A stretch of 64,000 nucleotides of DNA from Pseudomonadota bacterium (GTDB lineage: Bacteria; Myxococcota; Myxococcia; Myxococcales; Myxococcaceae): positions 28,001 to 92,000 of the forward strand of contig JAFAFL010000066.1 in the NCBI GenBank assembly GCA_023423535.1. Reading direction: 5' to 3'. The translations under genes and the position numbers were made by a program. Below are positions 35,644 through 44,435 of the stretch, one piece after another (the first letter of the stretch is position 1; each line of letters begins with the position of its first letter). Below the pieces are notes generated by a model. That model ran no database searches. It saw nothing but the letters and a program-made list of their open reading frames with translations, and was not told where the DNA came from.

Positions 35644-36489
35644 ATGTTCGCCGGAATCGTTCTTCTCCTCGTCACCGGCTCGGTCTTCTTCTTCAGCCTC
35701 GTCATCTTTGGCGTGCTGTCGAAGGCGTACGAGCAGTACCAGGAGCGCTACGTCGTTCAGTCCATGAACGACCTCAGCGACATGTTCCTGTTCATCGACC
35801 CGCGGCAGATGCTGGTCCTGAACATCGCCTGCATGTGCCTTCTCGGCATCCTCGGCTGGGTGATCTTCAACCCGCTGTTCGGCGTGGTGGCGACGATCTT
35901 CGGCTTCTTCCTGCCGATGATCCTCGTGAAGTACTACCGCAAGCGGCGGATCAAGAAGTTCAACACCCAGCTGGTGGACGCGCTGCAGGCGATGGCCAAC
36001 GCGTTCAAGGCCGGTCTGACCTTCCCGCAGGCGATCGAGCACGTGGCGCGCGAGGCGATGCCGCCGCTGTCGCAGGAGTTCGGCCTCTTCGTGAAGGAGG
36101 TCAAGCTCGGCGTGCCGCTGGAGGAGGCGCTGATCAACATGGGCCGGCGCGTGGGCTCGGACGACCTCGAGCTGGTGGTCGTCTCCACGAACATCGCGCG
36201 GCAGCTGGGCGGCAACATGGCGGAGATGTTCGAGACCATGTCGTCGACCATCCGCGAGCGCTTCCGGCTCGAGGGCAAGATCGACGCGCTGACCTCGCAG
36301 GGCCGGCTCCAGGGCTGGATCGTGGCGGCGATGCCGCTGGTGCTCGGGCTGGTGCTCAACCAGATGCGGCCGGACCTCATGGGTCCGATGCTCGATCACA
36401 TCTTCGGCTACATCCTCGTCGTCGTGATCGCGATCATGGAAGTTCTCGGGATCCTGATCATCCGGCGCATCGTCAACATCGACATCTAG
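35644..36489 (+). CDS. tadB: TadB-like type II secretion F-family inner-membrane protein
   Basis: The 281-residue protein has N-terminal helices, a GspF/T2SSF domain (FNTQLVDALQAMANAFKAGL, TFPQAIEHVAREAMPPLSQE, GSDDLELVVVSTNIARQLGG) and two C-terminal helices. With TadC it forms the inner-membrane platform of the Tad pilus on which the ATPase acts. Confidence 0.93.
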   Translation: MFAGIVLLLVTGSVFFFSLVIFGVLSKAYEQYQERYVVQSMNDLSDMFLFIDPRQMLVLNIACMCLLGILGWVIFNPLFGVVATIFGFFLPMILVKYYRKRRIKKFNTQLVDALQAMANAFKAGLTFPQAIEHVAREAMPPLSQEFGLFVKEVKLGVPLEEALINMGRRVGSDDLELVVVSTNIARQLGGNMAEMFETMSSTIRERFRLEGKIDALTSQGRLQGWIVAAMPLVLGLVLNQMRPDLMGPMLDHIFGYILVVVIAIMEVLGILIIRRIVNIDI

Positions 36490-36507
36490 AGCGAAGGCGA
36501 GCCGGAC

Positions 36508-37407
36508 ATGGAGCAGGGCCCCGACATCCTTTTCCTCATCCTCATGAGCGGCGCGGTGATGCTCACCGTGGGGACGGTCACCTTCGCGGGGATCGGCCTC
36601 TACGAGAACATGCTCGCGCGCTTCCTCAGCGAGGTGCAGAACGAGTCCGACGGCGGCGTGCAGGGCTTCGGCACCGTCTTCATCCGCAAGCTCGGCGCGG
36701 CGAACCGCCGCTTCATGTGGCCGGGCTTCGAGACGAAGATGCGCCGCAAGCTCATCAAGGCCGGCGAGCCGAAGGCGTACCTGCCGCAGGACATCCTCGC
36801 GCTGCAGGAGATCGGCTTCGCGGTGGGGCTGCTGGCGGGCCTCATCGGCGCCAACGGGCTGGGACAGAACCTCGCCTGGGGCCTGCCGGTCGGCCTGCTC
36901 GGCGCGTTCTACCCGCTCATCTGGGTGAACGATCAGGTGAAGAAGCGCCACCTGCAGATCAGCCGCGCGCTGCCCTACAACCTCGACCTTTTGACGCTCT
37001 CGGTGGAGGCCGGTCTGGACTTCACCGCCGCGCTGGCGAAGGTGGTGGAGAAGGGCAAGGGCGGCCCGCTGCGCGAAGAGCTGCAGATGGTCCTCAAGCA
37101 GCTGAAGATGGGCAAGACGCGCGAAGAGGCGCTGAAGTCCATGATCGTGCGCGTGGACCTGCCGGCGCTGACGACCTTCGTCACCGCGCTGATCCAGGCG
37201 GACAAGATGGGCACCAGCCTCGGCAAGGTGCTCCGCATCCAGTCCACGCAGATGCGCATCGAGCGCACCCAGCGCGCGGAGAAGCTCGCCAACGAGGCGC
37301 CGGTGAAGATGCTCTTCCCGCTCGTGGCCTGCATCTTCCCGACGGTGTTCATGGTGCTCTTCGGTCCCATCGTGTTCGCGCTGATGTTCGGAGAGGTGGC
37401 GGGGTAG
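36508..37407 (+). CDS. tadC: TadC-like type II secretion F-family inner-membrane protein
   Basis: The 299-residue T2SSF-domain protein has LPYNLDLLTLSVEAGLDFTA, FVTALIQADKMGTSLGKVLR and AEKLANEAPVKMLFPLVACI, the TadC pattern. It starts 18 bases after tadB. No tadA/cpaF ATPase, cpaC secretin or tadZ gene follows; these must be elsewhere if the pilus is complete. Confidence 0.93.
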   Translation: MEQGPDILFLILMSGAVMLTVGTVTFAGIGLYENMLARFLSEVQNESDGGVQGFGTVFIRKLGAANRRFMWPGFETKMRRKLIKAGEPKAYLPQDILALQEIGFAVGLLAGLIGANGLGQNLAWGLPVGLLGAFYPLIWVNDQVKKRHLQISRALPYNLDLLTLSVEAGLDFTAALAKVVEKGKGGPLREELQMVLKQLKMGKTREEALKSMIVRVDLPALTTFVTALIQADKMGTSLGKVLRIQSTQMRIERTQRAEKLANEAPVKMLFPLVACIFPTVFMVLFGPIVFALMFGEVAG

Positions 37408-37463
37408 GCTCCGTGCCAACCGTCCGCCGTCGTTGATGTTTTTGACTTTTCCCCAGGTGAACC

Positions 37464-39239
37464 ATGCCGTCTGACCAGATGCCCCCGACTCGCCGCCGTC
37501 CCGGCTCCGGGGCTGGTCAATCCGCGGGGGGCGAGCGCCCCGCCTCCGAGCGCCCGGTGCGGCGCCCCACCGGTGTGCAGCGCTCCGCCTCCGCGCCGCA
37601 GCCGCGAGGCGCGCCCGCTGGCGCCAAGCTCATCGTCGTCGCAGGTCCTCGCGCGGGCGACGAGTTCCCGCTCTCCGGTGAAGAGGATCTGGTCATCGGC
37701 CGGGCGACGGAGAACCCGGTCAGCATCCCCGACACCAGCGTGTCGCGGCGCCACTGCATCCTGCGCAAGACGGAGGAGGGCTGGGCGGTCAGCGACCTCG
37801 GGTCGGGCAACGGGACGGTGGTGAACGGCGAGCGGGTGGACGCCGAGCACCTGCTGCAGAACGGCGAGACGATCACCATCGGCGACACGCAGCTGACCTA
37901 CCAGGACCTCGCCAACGCGACGGACCGGCGGGCGCTGCCGGTGCGCCGGACGGGTGCGGAGGCGCCGGTGCGGCGCAGCATCCCCGGGCGTCCGGACGCG
38001 GCGCGGCCCCGGGTGGCGCGCGGCGCTGCGGCGCAGCCCGCGGACCCGGCAAAGAAGCGCAAGGTGATGCTCATCGCGGCCGCGGCGCTCGTGGTGGTGG
38101 GCGGCGGCCTGGTGGCGGCGAAGGTCGCGGTGGACGCGAAGAACGAGGCGCTCCTCGCGCAGCAGCTGGCGGAGCAGGAGCGGCGCGGGAACATCGCGGC
38201 GATCTTCCAGGACGGCAAGAACCTCGTCCGCGACGGGCGCTGGGTCGAGGCGAAGGTGAAGTTCGAGGAGATCATCGCGGTGGCGCCGGGCTACCCGGGC
38301 GTGCGCGACTACCTCGACCGCGCGAACGTGGAGATCCCCAACCAGCAGCGGCTGGCGGAGGCGGAGAGCGCGCTCGGCGAGAACAAGCTCGGCGTCGCGG
38401 CGGTGGCGCTGAAGGCGGTGAGCCAGGACACGCAGCAGTACGAGAAGGCGCGCGCGCTGCGGACGCAGCTGGAGCAGAAGCTTGGCGAGCGGCTGCGCGA
38501 GGCCACGCTCCTGATGAACGCCACCGGCGAGAAGCCGCAGCGGCGCGAGGCCTACACGAAGGCGCTGGAGATCTCGCAGGACATCCTCGCGGCGAGCGCG
38601 GATCACCGCGACGCGCAGGTGGTGGCGCAGAACGCGCAGCGGCAGCTCGAGGCGCTGGACGCGCCGGTGCCGGTGGCGCCGTCCGGTCCCACGCAGAAGG
38701 CCTGGGAGCCGGTCATCGCCCGCTACCTCGACGGCGACCTCACCGGCGCGCTGGCGATCGCGGATGCCTGCGCAGGCAAGGACAAGAAGTGCGGCGCGCT
38801 GGCGGGTGAGATGCGCGAGTTCGCCAACCTCTACAAGAAGGTGGAGGAACTCGACGTGAAGGGCCTGCAGCGGCTGCTGCAGCTCGACCGGAGCATCGGT
38901 GACGGGAAGCGCTCGAAGATGGGCGCGGTCGCCGGCACCCGCGCGGCCACGGCGTTCTACAAGAACGCGTCCGCGGCGAAGGTGGCGGGGCAGTGGGGCA
39001 AGGCGATGGAGTGGGCGAAGCGCGCGCTCCAGGCGGACCCGGGACACGCGCCCTCGCAGGCGATCATCACCGAGGGCACCGGCAAGGCGAAGGACGTGTA
39101 CATGCTCGGGTACCAGCTCGAGCCGACCTCGCCGGACGATGCCGCGGTGAAGTACCGCGAGGTGCTGATCATGACCTCCGCCGGCGACGAGTACTACGAC
39201 AAGGCGAAGTCCCGGCTCGCGCGGCTCGAGGGCCGGTAG
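37464..39239 (+). CDS. FHA domain membrane protein with TPR-like C-terminal region
   Basis: The 591-residue protein has an FHA phosphopeptide-binding domain at about 50-150 (LVIGRATENPVSIPDTSVSR, RHC, DLGSGNGTVVNGERVD), with the expected Arg, Ser and Asn residues. A Pro/Arg-rich linker and a membrane helix (about 197-216) follow, then some 370 residues of helical repeats (ERRGNIAAIFQDGKNLVRDG, WVEAKVKFEEIIAVAPGYPG) that look like irregular TPRs. It probably joins a cytoplasmic phospho-threonine signal to an envelope assembly. It follows tadC by 56 bases and xseA follows 2 bases after its stop. Confidence 0.87.
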   Translation: MPSDQMPPTRRRPGSGAGQSAGGERPASERPVRRPTGVQRSASAPQPRGAPAGAKLIVVAGPRAGDEFPLSGEEDLVIGRATENPVSIPDTSVSRRHCILRKTEEGWAVSDLGSGNGTVVNGERVDAEHLLQNGETITIGDTQLTYQDLANATDRRALPVRRTGAEAPVRRSIPGRPDAARPRVARGAAAQPADPAKKRKVMLIAAAALVVVGGGLVAAKVAVDAKNEALLAQQLAEQERRGNIAAIFQDGKNLVRDGRWVEAKVKFEEIIAVAPGYPGVRDYLDRANVEIPNQQRLAEAESALGENKLGVAAVALKAVSQDTQQYEKARALRTQLEQKLGERLREATLLMNATGEKPQRREAYTKALEISQDILAASADHRDAQVVAQNAQRQLEALDAPVPVAPSGPTQKAWEPVIARYLDGDLTGALAIADACAGKDKKCGALAGEMREFANLYKKVEELDVKGLQRLLQLDRSIGDGKRSKMGAVAGTRAATAFYKNASAAKVAGQWGKAMEWAKRALQADPGHAPSQAIITEGTGKAKDVYMLGYQLEPTSPDDAAVKYREVLIMTSAGDEYYDKAKSRLARLEGR

Positions 39240-39241
39240 CC

Positions 39242-40921
39242 GTGAGCAAGGGCCCTCCTTCCCGGGGCGCGCCTCGCGGCGGTGACCAGGGAGACCTCTT
39301 CGGCAACGGGGCGAAACCCCGGCCCGCGGCTGCGCCTGCCGCTGCGCCTGCCGCTGCACCTGTCACTCCGCCAACTGCGGCTGCTGCACCGGCCACCCCT
39401 GCGCCGCCGGCCCCTCCTCAGGTGAAGGCGGAGCGTCCCGTCCTCTCCGTCGGCGACCTCACGCGGCAGATCAAGGGCACGCTGGAGCGCGGCTTTCCTC
39501 GGGTGCTGGTGCGCGGCGAGGTCTCCGGCTTCCGCGGGCCGAACGTGCGCGGGCACCTCTACTTCAGCCTCAAGGACAAGGAGGCCTGCCTCGATACGAA
39601 GGTGTGGGCGAGCGTCGCGTCGCGGATGAAGTTCCGGCTGCGCGACGGGATGGAGGTCGTGGCCGAGGGCTCGGTGGACGTGTACGAGCCGCAGGGCCGC
39701 TACTCGCTGGTGGTGAACCGGCTCGAGCCGGTGGGCGAAGGCGCGCTGGCGGTCGCGTTCGCGCAGCTGAAGGAGCGCCTGCAGGCGGAGGGGCTCTTCG
39801 GCGACAGGCGCGTTCGACCGGTGCGACCGGTGCCGTTCCTCCCGCGGCGCATCGGCGTGGTGACGAGCATCACCGGCGCGGCGCTGCGAGACTTCCTCCG
39901 CGTGCTGCACACGCGCCATCCCCGGATGCCGGTGCTGGTGGCGGACGCGCGGGTGCAGGGCGAGGGGAGCGCGCGTGAGGTGGTCCGGGCGATCGAGCGG
40001 CTCTCGCGGACGGACGTGGACGTGATCGTCGTCACCCGCGGCGGCGGCAGCGTGGAGGACCTCTGGACCTTCAACGAGGAGAGCGTGGCGCGCGCGATCT
40101 TCGCCTGCCCGGTGCCGGTGGTCTCGGCGATCGGCCACGAGGTGGACTTCACCATCTCGGACTTCGTGGCGGACCAGCGCTGTCCCACGCCGTCCGCGGC
40201 GGCGGAGCGGCTGGCGCCGGTGCTGCGCGACCTCGAGCTGTCGCTTCGGACCGCGGAGAGCCGGCTGCGCAAGGCGGCGGAGCGGCAGGTGCTCGCGGAC
40301 CGGCAGCGGCTGGAGCGACTCCACGCGCGGCTGGGAGATCCGCTGCGCGCGATCGGCCAGAAGCGGCTGCACCTGTCGGCGAAGGCGGAGAGTCTCGCGC
40401 GGTGTGCGCGGCGCGCGGTCTCCTCGCGACGCGAACGTCAGCGGGCGCTGGCGGAGCGCCTGTCGAGGCACCACCCGCAGGCGGAGCTGCGCGCGAACCG
40501 CGAGGCCCTGCGGAAGCTCGACGAGCGGCTGCGCAACGCGATGCGAGAGGGGCTGAAGCTCCGCGCACAGCGGCTGGAGAGGGGACGCACGAGCCTGTGG
40601 CGGGCCTCGCCGCAGCCCCGGGTGCAGCAGTCGCGGCGGAAGCTGGCGGAGCGTGCGGCGAGGCTGGAGGCGCTGGCACACCGGCGGCTCGGTGAGGAGC
40701 GGCGGCACCTGCACGGCCTCGTGGCCTCGCTGGAGGCGATGAGCCCGCTGAAGGTGATGGCGCGCGGGTACAGCGTGACGTTCCGGCGGGACGCGGAGGG
40801 CGCGCACCTCGTGCGGCGTGCTTCGGACGTGAAGCCGGGCGATGCGCTGGCCATCCGGCTCTCTCCCGACGGGCAGGTGACCGAGGAGATCGCCGCGGTG
40901 GTGACGGAGCGTTCTTCGTGA
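39242..40921 (+). CDS. xseA: Exodeoxyribonuclease VII large subunit
   Basis: The 559-residue protein has the OB-fold (LTRQIKGTLERGFPRVLVRG), catalytic region (ADARVQGEGSAREVVRAIER, DVIVVTRGGGSVEDLWTFNE, PVVSAIGHEVDFTISDFVAD) and a long coiled C-terminus ending ARGYSVTF. It degrades single-stranded DNA with XseB. The first 60 residues are an extra Ala/Pro-rich extension partly made of a 12-base DNA repeat. The GTG at 39242 is the only start after the previous gene. Confidence 0.94.
   Translation: MSKGPPSRGAPRGGDQGDLFGNGAKPRPAAAPAAAPAAAPVTPPTAAAAPATPAPPAPPQVKAERPVLSVGDLTRQIKGTLERGFPRVLVRGEVSGFRGPNVRGHLYFSLKDKEACLDTKVWASVASRMKFRLRDGMEVVAEGSVDVYEPQGRYSLVVNRLEPVGEGALAVAFAQLKERLQAEGLFGDRRVRPVRPVPFLPRRIGVVTSITGAALRDFLRVLHTRHPRMPVLVADARVQGEGSAREVVRAIERLSRTDVDVIVVTRGGGSVEDLWTFNEESVARAIFACPVPVVSAIGHEVDFTISDFVADQRCPTPSAAAERLAPVLRDLELSLRTAESRLRKAAERQVLADRQRLERLHARLGDPLRAIGQKRLHLSAKAESLARCARRAVSSRRERQRALAERLSRHHPQAELRANREALRKLDERLRNAMREGLKLRAQRLERGRTSLWRASPQPRVQQSRRKLAERAARLEALAHRRLGEERRHLHGLVASLEAMSPLKVMARGYSVTFRRDAEGAHLVRRASDVKPGDALAIRLSPDGQVTEEIAAVVTERSS
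39329..39364 (+). repeat. 12-bp tandem repeat in the xseA N-terminal extension
   Basis: GCTGCGCCTGCC occurs twice exactly (39329-39352), then once with two changes (39353-39364). It encodes Ala-Ala-Pro-Ala units and is in frame, so copy number changes would not break xseA. Confidence 0.85.
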
Positions 40922-41328
40922 GAGAAGCGGAAGCCATGGCACGCGACGCGAAGGCAGGGGCGCCGGAGACGTACGGCGAGGTGGTGGGCCGGCTCGAGGA
41001 GGTGGTGAAGCGCCTCGAGGGCGGCGAGCTGTCGCTGGAGGAGTCGCTGAAGGCGTTCGAAGAGGGCATCAAGCTCGTGCGCCGCGGCGAGGGCCTGCTG
41101 GGCGAAGCGGAGAAGCGCATCGAGCAGCTGCTCTCCGCGGAGGGCGAGGAGCGCTCGGTGCCGCTGGAGCTGCCGGCCACCGGACCCGAGGCCGCCGCGC
41201 AGTCGCGTGGGGGTGCACCGGCATCCTCGGCCCGCGGTGGCCGCCCGCAGAGCCGTCCCGCTGCGCCTGGGGGGAGACCGCCCGAGCCGCCGCCCCCCGG
41301 CCTCGAGGACGATGACGTTCCCTTCTAG
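40918..41328 (+). CDS. xseB: Exodeoxyribonuclease VII small subunit
   Basis: The protein is 136 residues from the GTG at 40918 (GTGA overlap with xseA) or 130 from the ATG at 40936. The XseB domain is GRLEEVVKRLEGGELSLEES followed by LKAFEEGIKLVRRGEGLL. Usual XseB is 70-80 residues; the rest here is a Pro/Gly/Ala-rich tail ending in an acidic GLEDDDVPF. Confidence 0.92.
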   Translation: MREAEAMARDAKAGAPETYGEVVGRLEEVVKRLEGGELSLEESLKAFEEGIKLVRRGEGLLGEAEKRIEQLLSAEGEERSVPLELPATGPEAAAQSRGGAPASSARGGRPQSRPAAPGGRPPEPPPPGLEDDDVPF

Positions 41329-41337
41329 GCCCCTGCG

Positions 41338-41362
41338 CGGCCCGCTGTTATAGGCCGGGCCG
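41338..41362 (+). promoter_or_regulatory. Hairpin abutting the start codon of the receiver gene
   Basis: CGGCCCG (41338-41344) pairs with CGGGCCG (41356-41362) across an 11-base loop, ending exactly one base before the ATG at 41363. It could hinder ribosome entry or serve as an attenuator between xseB and the receiver gene. Confidence 0.4.
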
Positions 41363-41776
41363 ATGTCCGGGCCCGTCTCCAGCGCTGGCGAAGAGCCGCG
41401 CGTGATCCTCGTCGAGGACGACCGCGAGACCCGCGAGACCCTGGCGGAGCTGTTGCGCGTGGAGGGCTTCCACGTGCTGCCCGCGGCGAACGGGCTGAAG
41501 CTCATCGCCATGCTGCACGCGGGGCGGCCGGACCTGATCATCCTCGACGTGAACCTGTCGTGGATCGACGGCTTCGAGCTGTGCCGGTCGGTGAAGCGCA
41601 ACGAGGACTTCGCGCACATCCCGGTGGTCTTCCTCTCCGGTCGCACCGCGCAGGAGGACGTGCAGCGCGGGATGACCTGCGGCGCGGAGGCCTACTTCGT
41701 CAAGCCGGTGGACTTCGACGTGATGGTGGCGCGGTTGCGGGAGATCCTCGCGGCGCGCGTGGGAGGAGAGTCGTGA
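41363..41776 (+). CDS. Single-domain response regulator
   Basis: The 137-residue receiver has the acidic pair VEDDRETRETL, the phosphoacceptor D62 in LIILDVNLSWIDG, the FLSGRT switch Ser and YFVKPVD lysine. No output domain. It sits between xseB and ispA, overlapping ispA by 4 bases; such placement within an isoprenoid operon says little about its partner. Confidence 0.92.
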   Translation: MSGPVSSAGEEPRVILVEDDRETRETLAELLRVEGFHVLPAANGLKLIAMLHAGRPDLIILDVNLSWIDGFELCRSVKRNEDFAHIPVVFLSGRTAQEDVQRGMTCGAEAYFVKPVDFDVMVARLREILAARVGGES

Positions 41777-42663
41777 GCATCGACGCGGAAGGGCAGCTCG
41801 CCGGAATGAAGGCGCGGGTGGAGGCGCTCTTGTCGGATCGCATCGCGCGGCTCGACGGGCAGGCGCCGCCGAAGCTCGTGGAGGCGATGCGCTATTCGCT
41901 GCTCGATGCGGGCAAGCGGCTGCGGCCTGTCCTCTGCCTGGCGTTCGCGGACGCGGTGGCGCAGCAGAGCCGCGGCGGCGGCGAGGTCGCGGAGGACGCG
42001 GCCTGCGCGGTGGAGTACGTGCACACCTACTCGCTCATCCACGACGACCTGCCGGCGATGGACGACGACGATCTGCGGCGCGGCCGTCCGACCTCGCACA
42101 AGGTGTTCGGCGAGGCGATGGCGATCCTCGCGGGCGATGCGCTGCTGACCGAGGCCTTCGTGCTCTGTGCGGCGGGCGCGGAGCCGTCGCGTCGCGTGCT
42201 CGCGCACGAGCTCGGCTTCGGGGCGGGCGCGGCGGGGATGGTGGGCGGGCAGGTCTATGACGTGGCCGAGGACCGTCCGGCGGACCTCGCCTACCTCACG
42301 CGGCTGCACCGGATGAAGACCGGCGCGCTCATCCGCGCGGCCTGCCGGATGGGCGTGCACGCGGCGGGCGGCGACGCGGCGGCGGTGGAGGCGGCGACGG
42401 TGTACGGCGATGCGGTGGGGCTCGCGTTCCAGATCGCGGACGACGTGCTCGACGTGACCGCCAGCGCGGAGCAGCTGGGGAAGCCGACCGGCGCGGACGC
42501 GGCGGCGGGGCGTCACACCTATCCGGCGATGCTGGGGCTCGAGGGCGCGCGGAAGATGGCGAACGAGCAGGTCGCGCGCGCGCTGGACGCGGTGCGCGTG
42601 CTGGAGCCCGAGCCCGGGCTGCTCGCGTGGCTGGCGCGCTACGCGGTGGAGCGCACGACGTGA
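41773..42663 (+). CDS. ispA: Polyprenyl (farnesyl/geranyl) diphosphate synthase
   Basis: The 296-residue prenyltransferase has the first Asp-rich motif SLIHDDLPAMDDDDLRRGRP and the second FQIADDVLDVTAS, with KRLRPVLCLAFADAV and RLHRMKTGALIRAACR. It condenses isopentenyl diphosphate onto allylic diphosphates, most likely to farnesyl diphosphate. GTG 41773 overlaps the receiver stop, and its own stop overlaps dxs. Confidence 0.93.
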   Translation: MSIDAEGQLAGMKARVEALLSDRIARLDGQAPPKLVEAMRYSLLDAGKRLRPVLCLAFADAVAQQSRGGGEVAEDAACAVEYVHTYSLIHDDLPAMDDDDLRRGRPTSHKVFGEAMAILAGDALLTEAFVLCAAGAEPSRRVLAHELGFGAGAAGMVGGQVYDVAEDRPADLAYLTRLHRMKTGALIRAACRMGVHAAGGDAAAVEAATVYGDAVGLAFQIADDVLDVTASAEQLGKPTGADAAAGRHTYPAMLGLEGARKMANEQVARALDAVRVLEPEPGLLAWLARYAVERTT

Positions 42664-44435
42664 CGCGCGGAGGCGCGCCCGGCGCGTCGCGGGAGCTGCT
42701 CGAGACGCTGGATCGCGAAGGGCTCACGGCGCTGCGCTCGCTGCCGGAAGAGCGGCTGCCGGAGCTGTGCGCGGAGCTGCGCGAGGCCATTGTCGAAGTG
42801 TGCGGGAAGGTGGGCGGGCACCTCGGCGCGTCGCTCGGGGCGGTCGAGCTGACGGTGGCGCTGCACCGGGTGTTCCGGTCGCCGAAGGACAAGCTCGTCT
42901 TCGACGTGGGCCACCAGGCCTATGCGCACAAGCTGCTCACCGGGCGCGCGGCGCGGATGCACACGCTGCGGCAGGAGGGAGGCATTTCGCCTTTCCTGGA
43001 CCCGACCGAGAGCCCGCACGACGCGTTCGGCGCGGGTCACGCCTGCACCGCGGTGAGCGTGGCGCTGGGCATGGCGCAGGCGCATGCGCTGACCGGAGAC
43101 GACGGCCGCTGCGTGGCGATCATCGGCGACGGCGCGCTGACCGGCGGGCTGACCTTCGAGGCCCTGAACACCGCGGCCACTGCCGGCGTGCCGCTGACGG
43201 TGGTCGTCAACGACAACATGATGTCGATCTCGGAGAACGTGGGCGCCATCTCGCGGCTGCTCAAGGGCCCCGAGGCGCGCGCGTTCTTCGAGTCGCTCGG
43301 GTTCACCTATCTGGGTCCTGTGGACGGGCACGATCTGGGGGCGCTGACCAGCGCGCTGGGCGAAGCGCGCAAGGCGAGGCTCCCGGTGGTGCTCCACGCG
43401 CGCACGCAGAAGGGCCGGGGCTTCGCCGACGCCGAGTCCGACGCGCGCACCCGCGGCCACGCGATGGGACCGTTCGAGTGGCGGGGCGGGAAGCTCGTGC
43501 GCTCGCGCGGCGGACGGGCCACGTTCAGCGAGGCCTTCGCCGATGCGTTGGCCGAGCGGATGGCGCAGGACCGCCGCGTGGTGGCGGTGACCCCGGCGAT
43601 GCTGGAGGGCAGCGCGCTCGTCGCCCTGAAGGAGCGCTTCGGCGACCGCGTGTTCGACGTGGGGATCGCCGAGCAGCATGCGGTGACCTTCAGCGCCGGG
43701 CTCGCCGCGCGCGGGCTGCGGCCGGTGTGCGCGATCTATTCGACCTTCATGCAGCGGGCCGTAGACTCGTGGATCCACGACGTGCTGCTGCCGGGGCTGC
43801 CGGTGGTGCTCGCGGTGGATCGCGCGGGACTGGTGGGCGCGGATGGGGCCACGCACCAGGGCGCGTACGACCTGCCGCTGCTCACCGCCGCGCCGGGCGC
43901 GAGCGTGATGTCGCCGGTGGTGGGAGGAGACGTGGCCCCGCTGCTCGCGCACGCCCTGTCGCTCGACGGCCCGAGCGTGCTGCGCTTCCCCCGGCTCACG
44001 CTGCCGGAGGTCACAGGGATTGATGTCGGTGATCCCGGCCGGGCGCGCTGGCTGCTGCGTGCGGAGGGCTCGGCCCCGGCGCGCGGGTGCATCGTCTCGT
44101 TCGGGCACCTCGGGGTGGAGGCGCTCTCCGCGGCTCGCCAGCTGGAGGGCGTGTCGGTGCTCGACGCGCGCTACGCGGCGCCGCTCGACGAGGAGGCGCT
44201 GGCGGAGGCTGCCGAGCTGGGCGGCAAGCTGCTGACGGTGGAGGAGGGCACGCCGCGCGGAGGTTTTGGCGCGGCGGTGATGGAGTGGGCGGCGCGCTCG
44301 GGGACTCGGGTGGAGGTCCGCTCGATGGCGCTGCCGCATCGCTTCATCCGACATGGTGACGCGCGGGCGCAGCGGGCGGTTCTCGGGCTCGACGCAGAGG
44401 GAATCCGTCGCGCGGCGGAGGCCTTCCTCCGGTGA
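42660..44435 (+). CDS. dxs: 1-deoxy-D-xylulose-5-phosphate synthase
   Basis: The 591-residue thiamine diphosphate enzyme has KLVFDVGHQAYAHKLLTGR, the TPP motif GDGALTGG to NDNMMSIS, IAEQHAVTFSAGLAARGLRP, IYSTFMQRAVDSWIHDVLL and VGADGATHQGAYD. It makes the first intermediate of the MEP isoprenoid pathway, feeding ispA upstream. It is somewhat shorter than the usual 620-640 residues. The GTG at 42660 overlaps the ispA stop by 4 bases. Confidence 0.95.
   Translation: MTRGGAPGASRELLETLDREGLTALRSLPEERLPELCAELREAIVEVCGKVGGHLGASLGAVELTVALHRVFRSPKDKLVFDVGHQAYAHKLLTGRAARMHTLRQEGGISPFLDPTESPHDAFGAGHACTAVSVALGMAQAHALTGDDGRCVAIIGDGALTGGLTFEALNTAATAGVPLTVVVNDNMMSISENVGAISRLLKGPEARAFFESLGFTYLGPVDGHDLGALTSALGEARKARLPVVLHARTQKGRGFADAESDARTRGHAMGPFEWRGGKLVRSRGGRATFSEAFADALAERMAQDRRVVAVTPAMLEGSALVALKERFGDRVFDVGIAEQHAVTFSAGLAARGLRPVCAIYSTFMQRAVDSWIHDVLLPGLPVVLAVDRAGLVGADGATHQGAYDLPLLTAAPGASVMSPVVGGDVAPLLAHALSLDGPSVLRFPRLTLPEVTGIDVGDPGRARWLLRAEGSAPARGCIVSFGHLGVEALSAARQLEGVSVLDARYAAPLDEEALAEAAELGGKLLTVEEGTPRGGFGAAVMEWAARSGTRVEVRSMALPHRFIRHGDARAQRAVLGLDAEGIRRAAEAFLR

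Noticed and set aside
34684..37419. Minus-strand open frame of over 900 codons across cpaB-tadB-tadC
   Set aside because: Antisense shadow; the plus-strand genes have complete families and ribosome sites.
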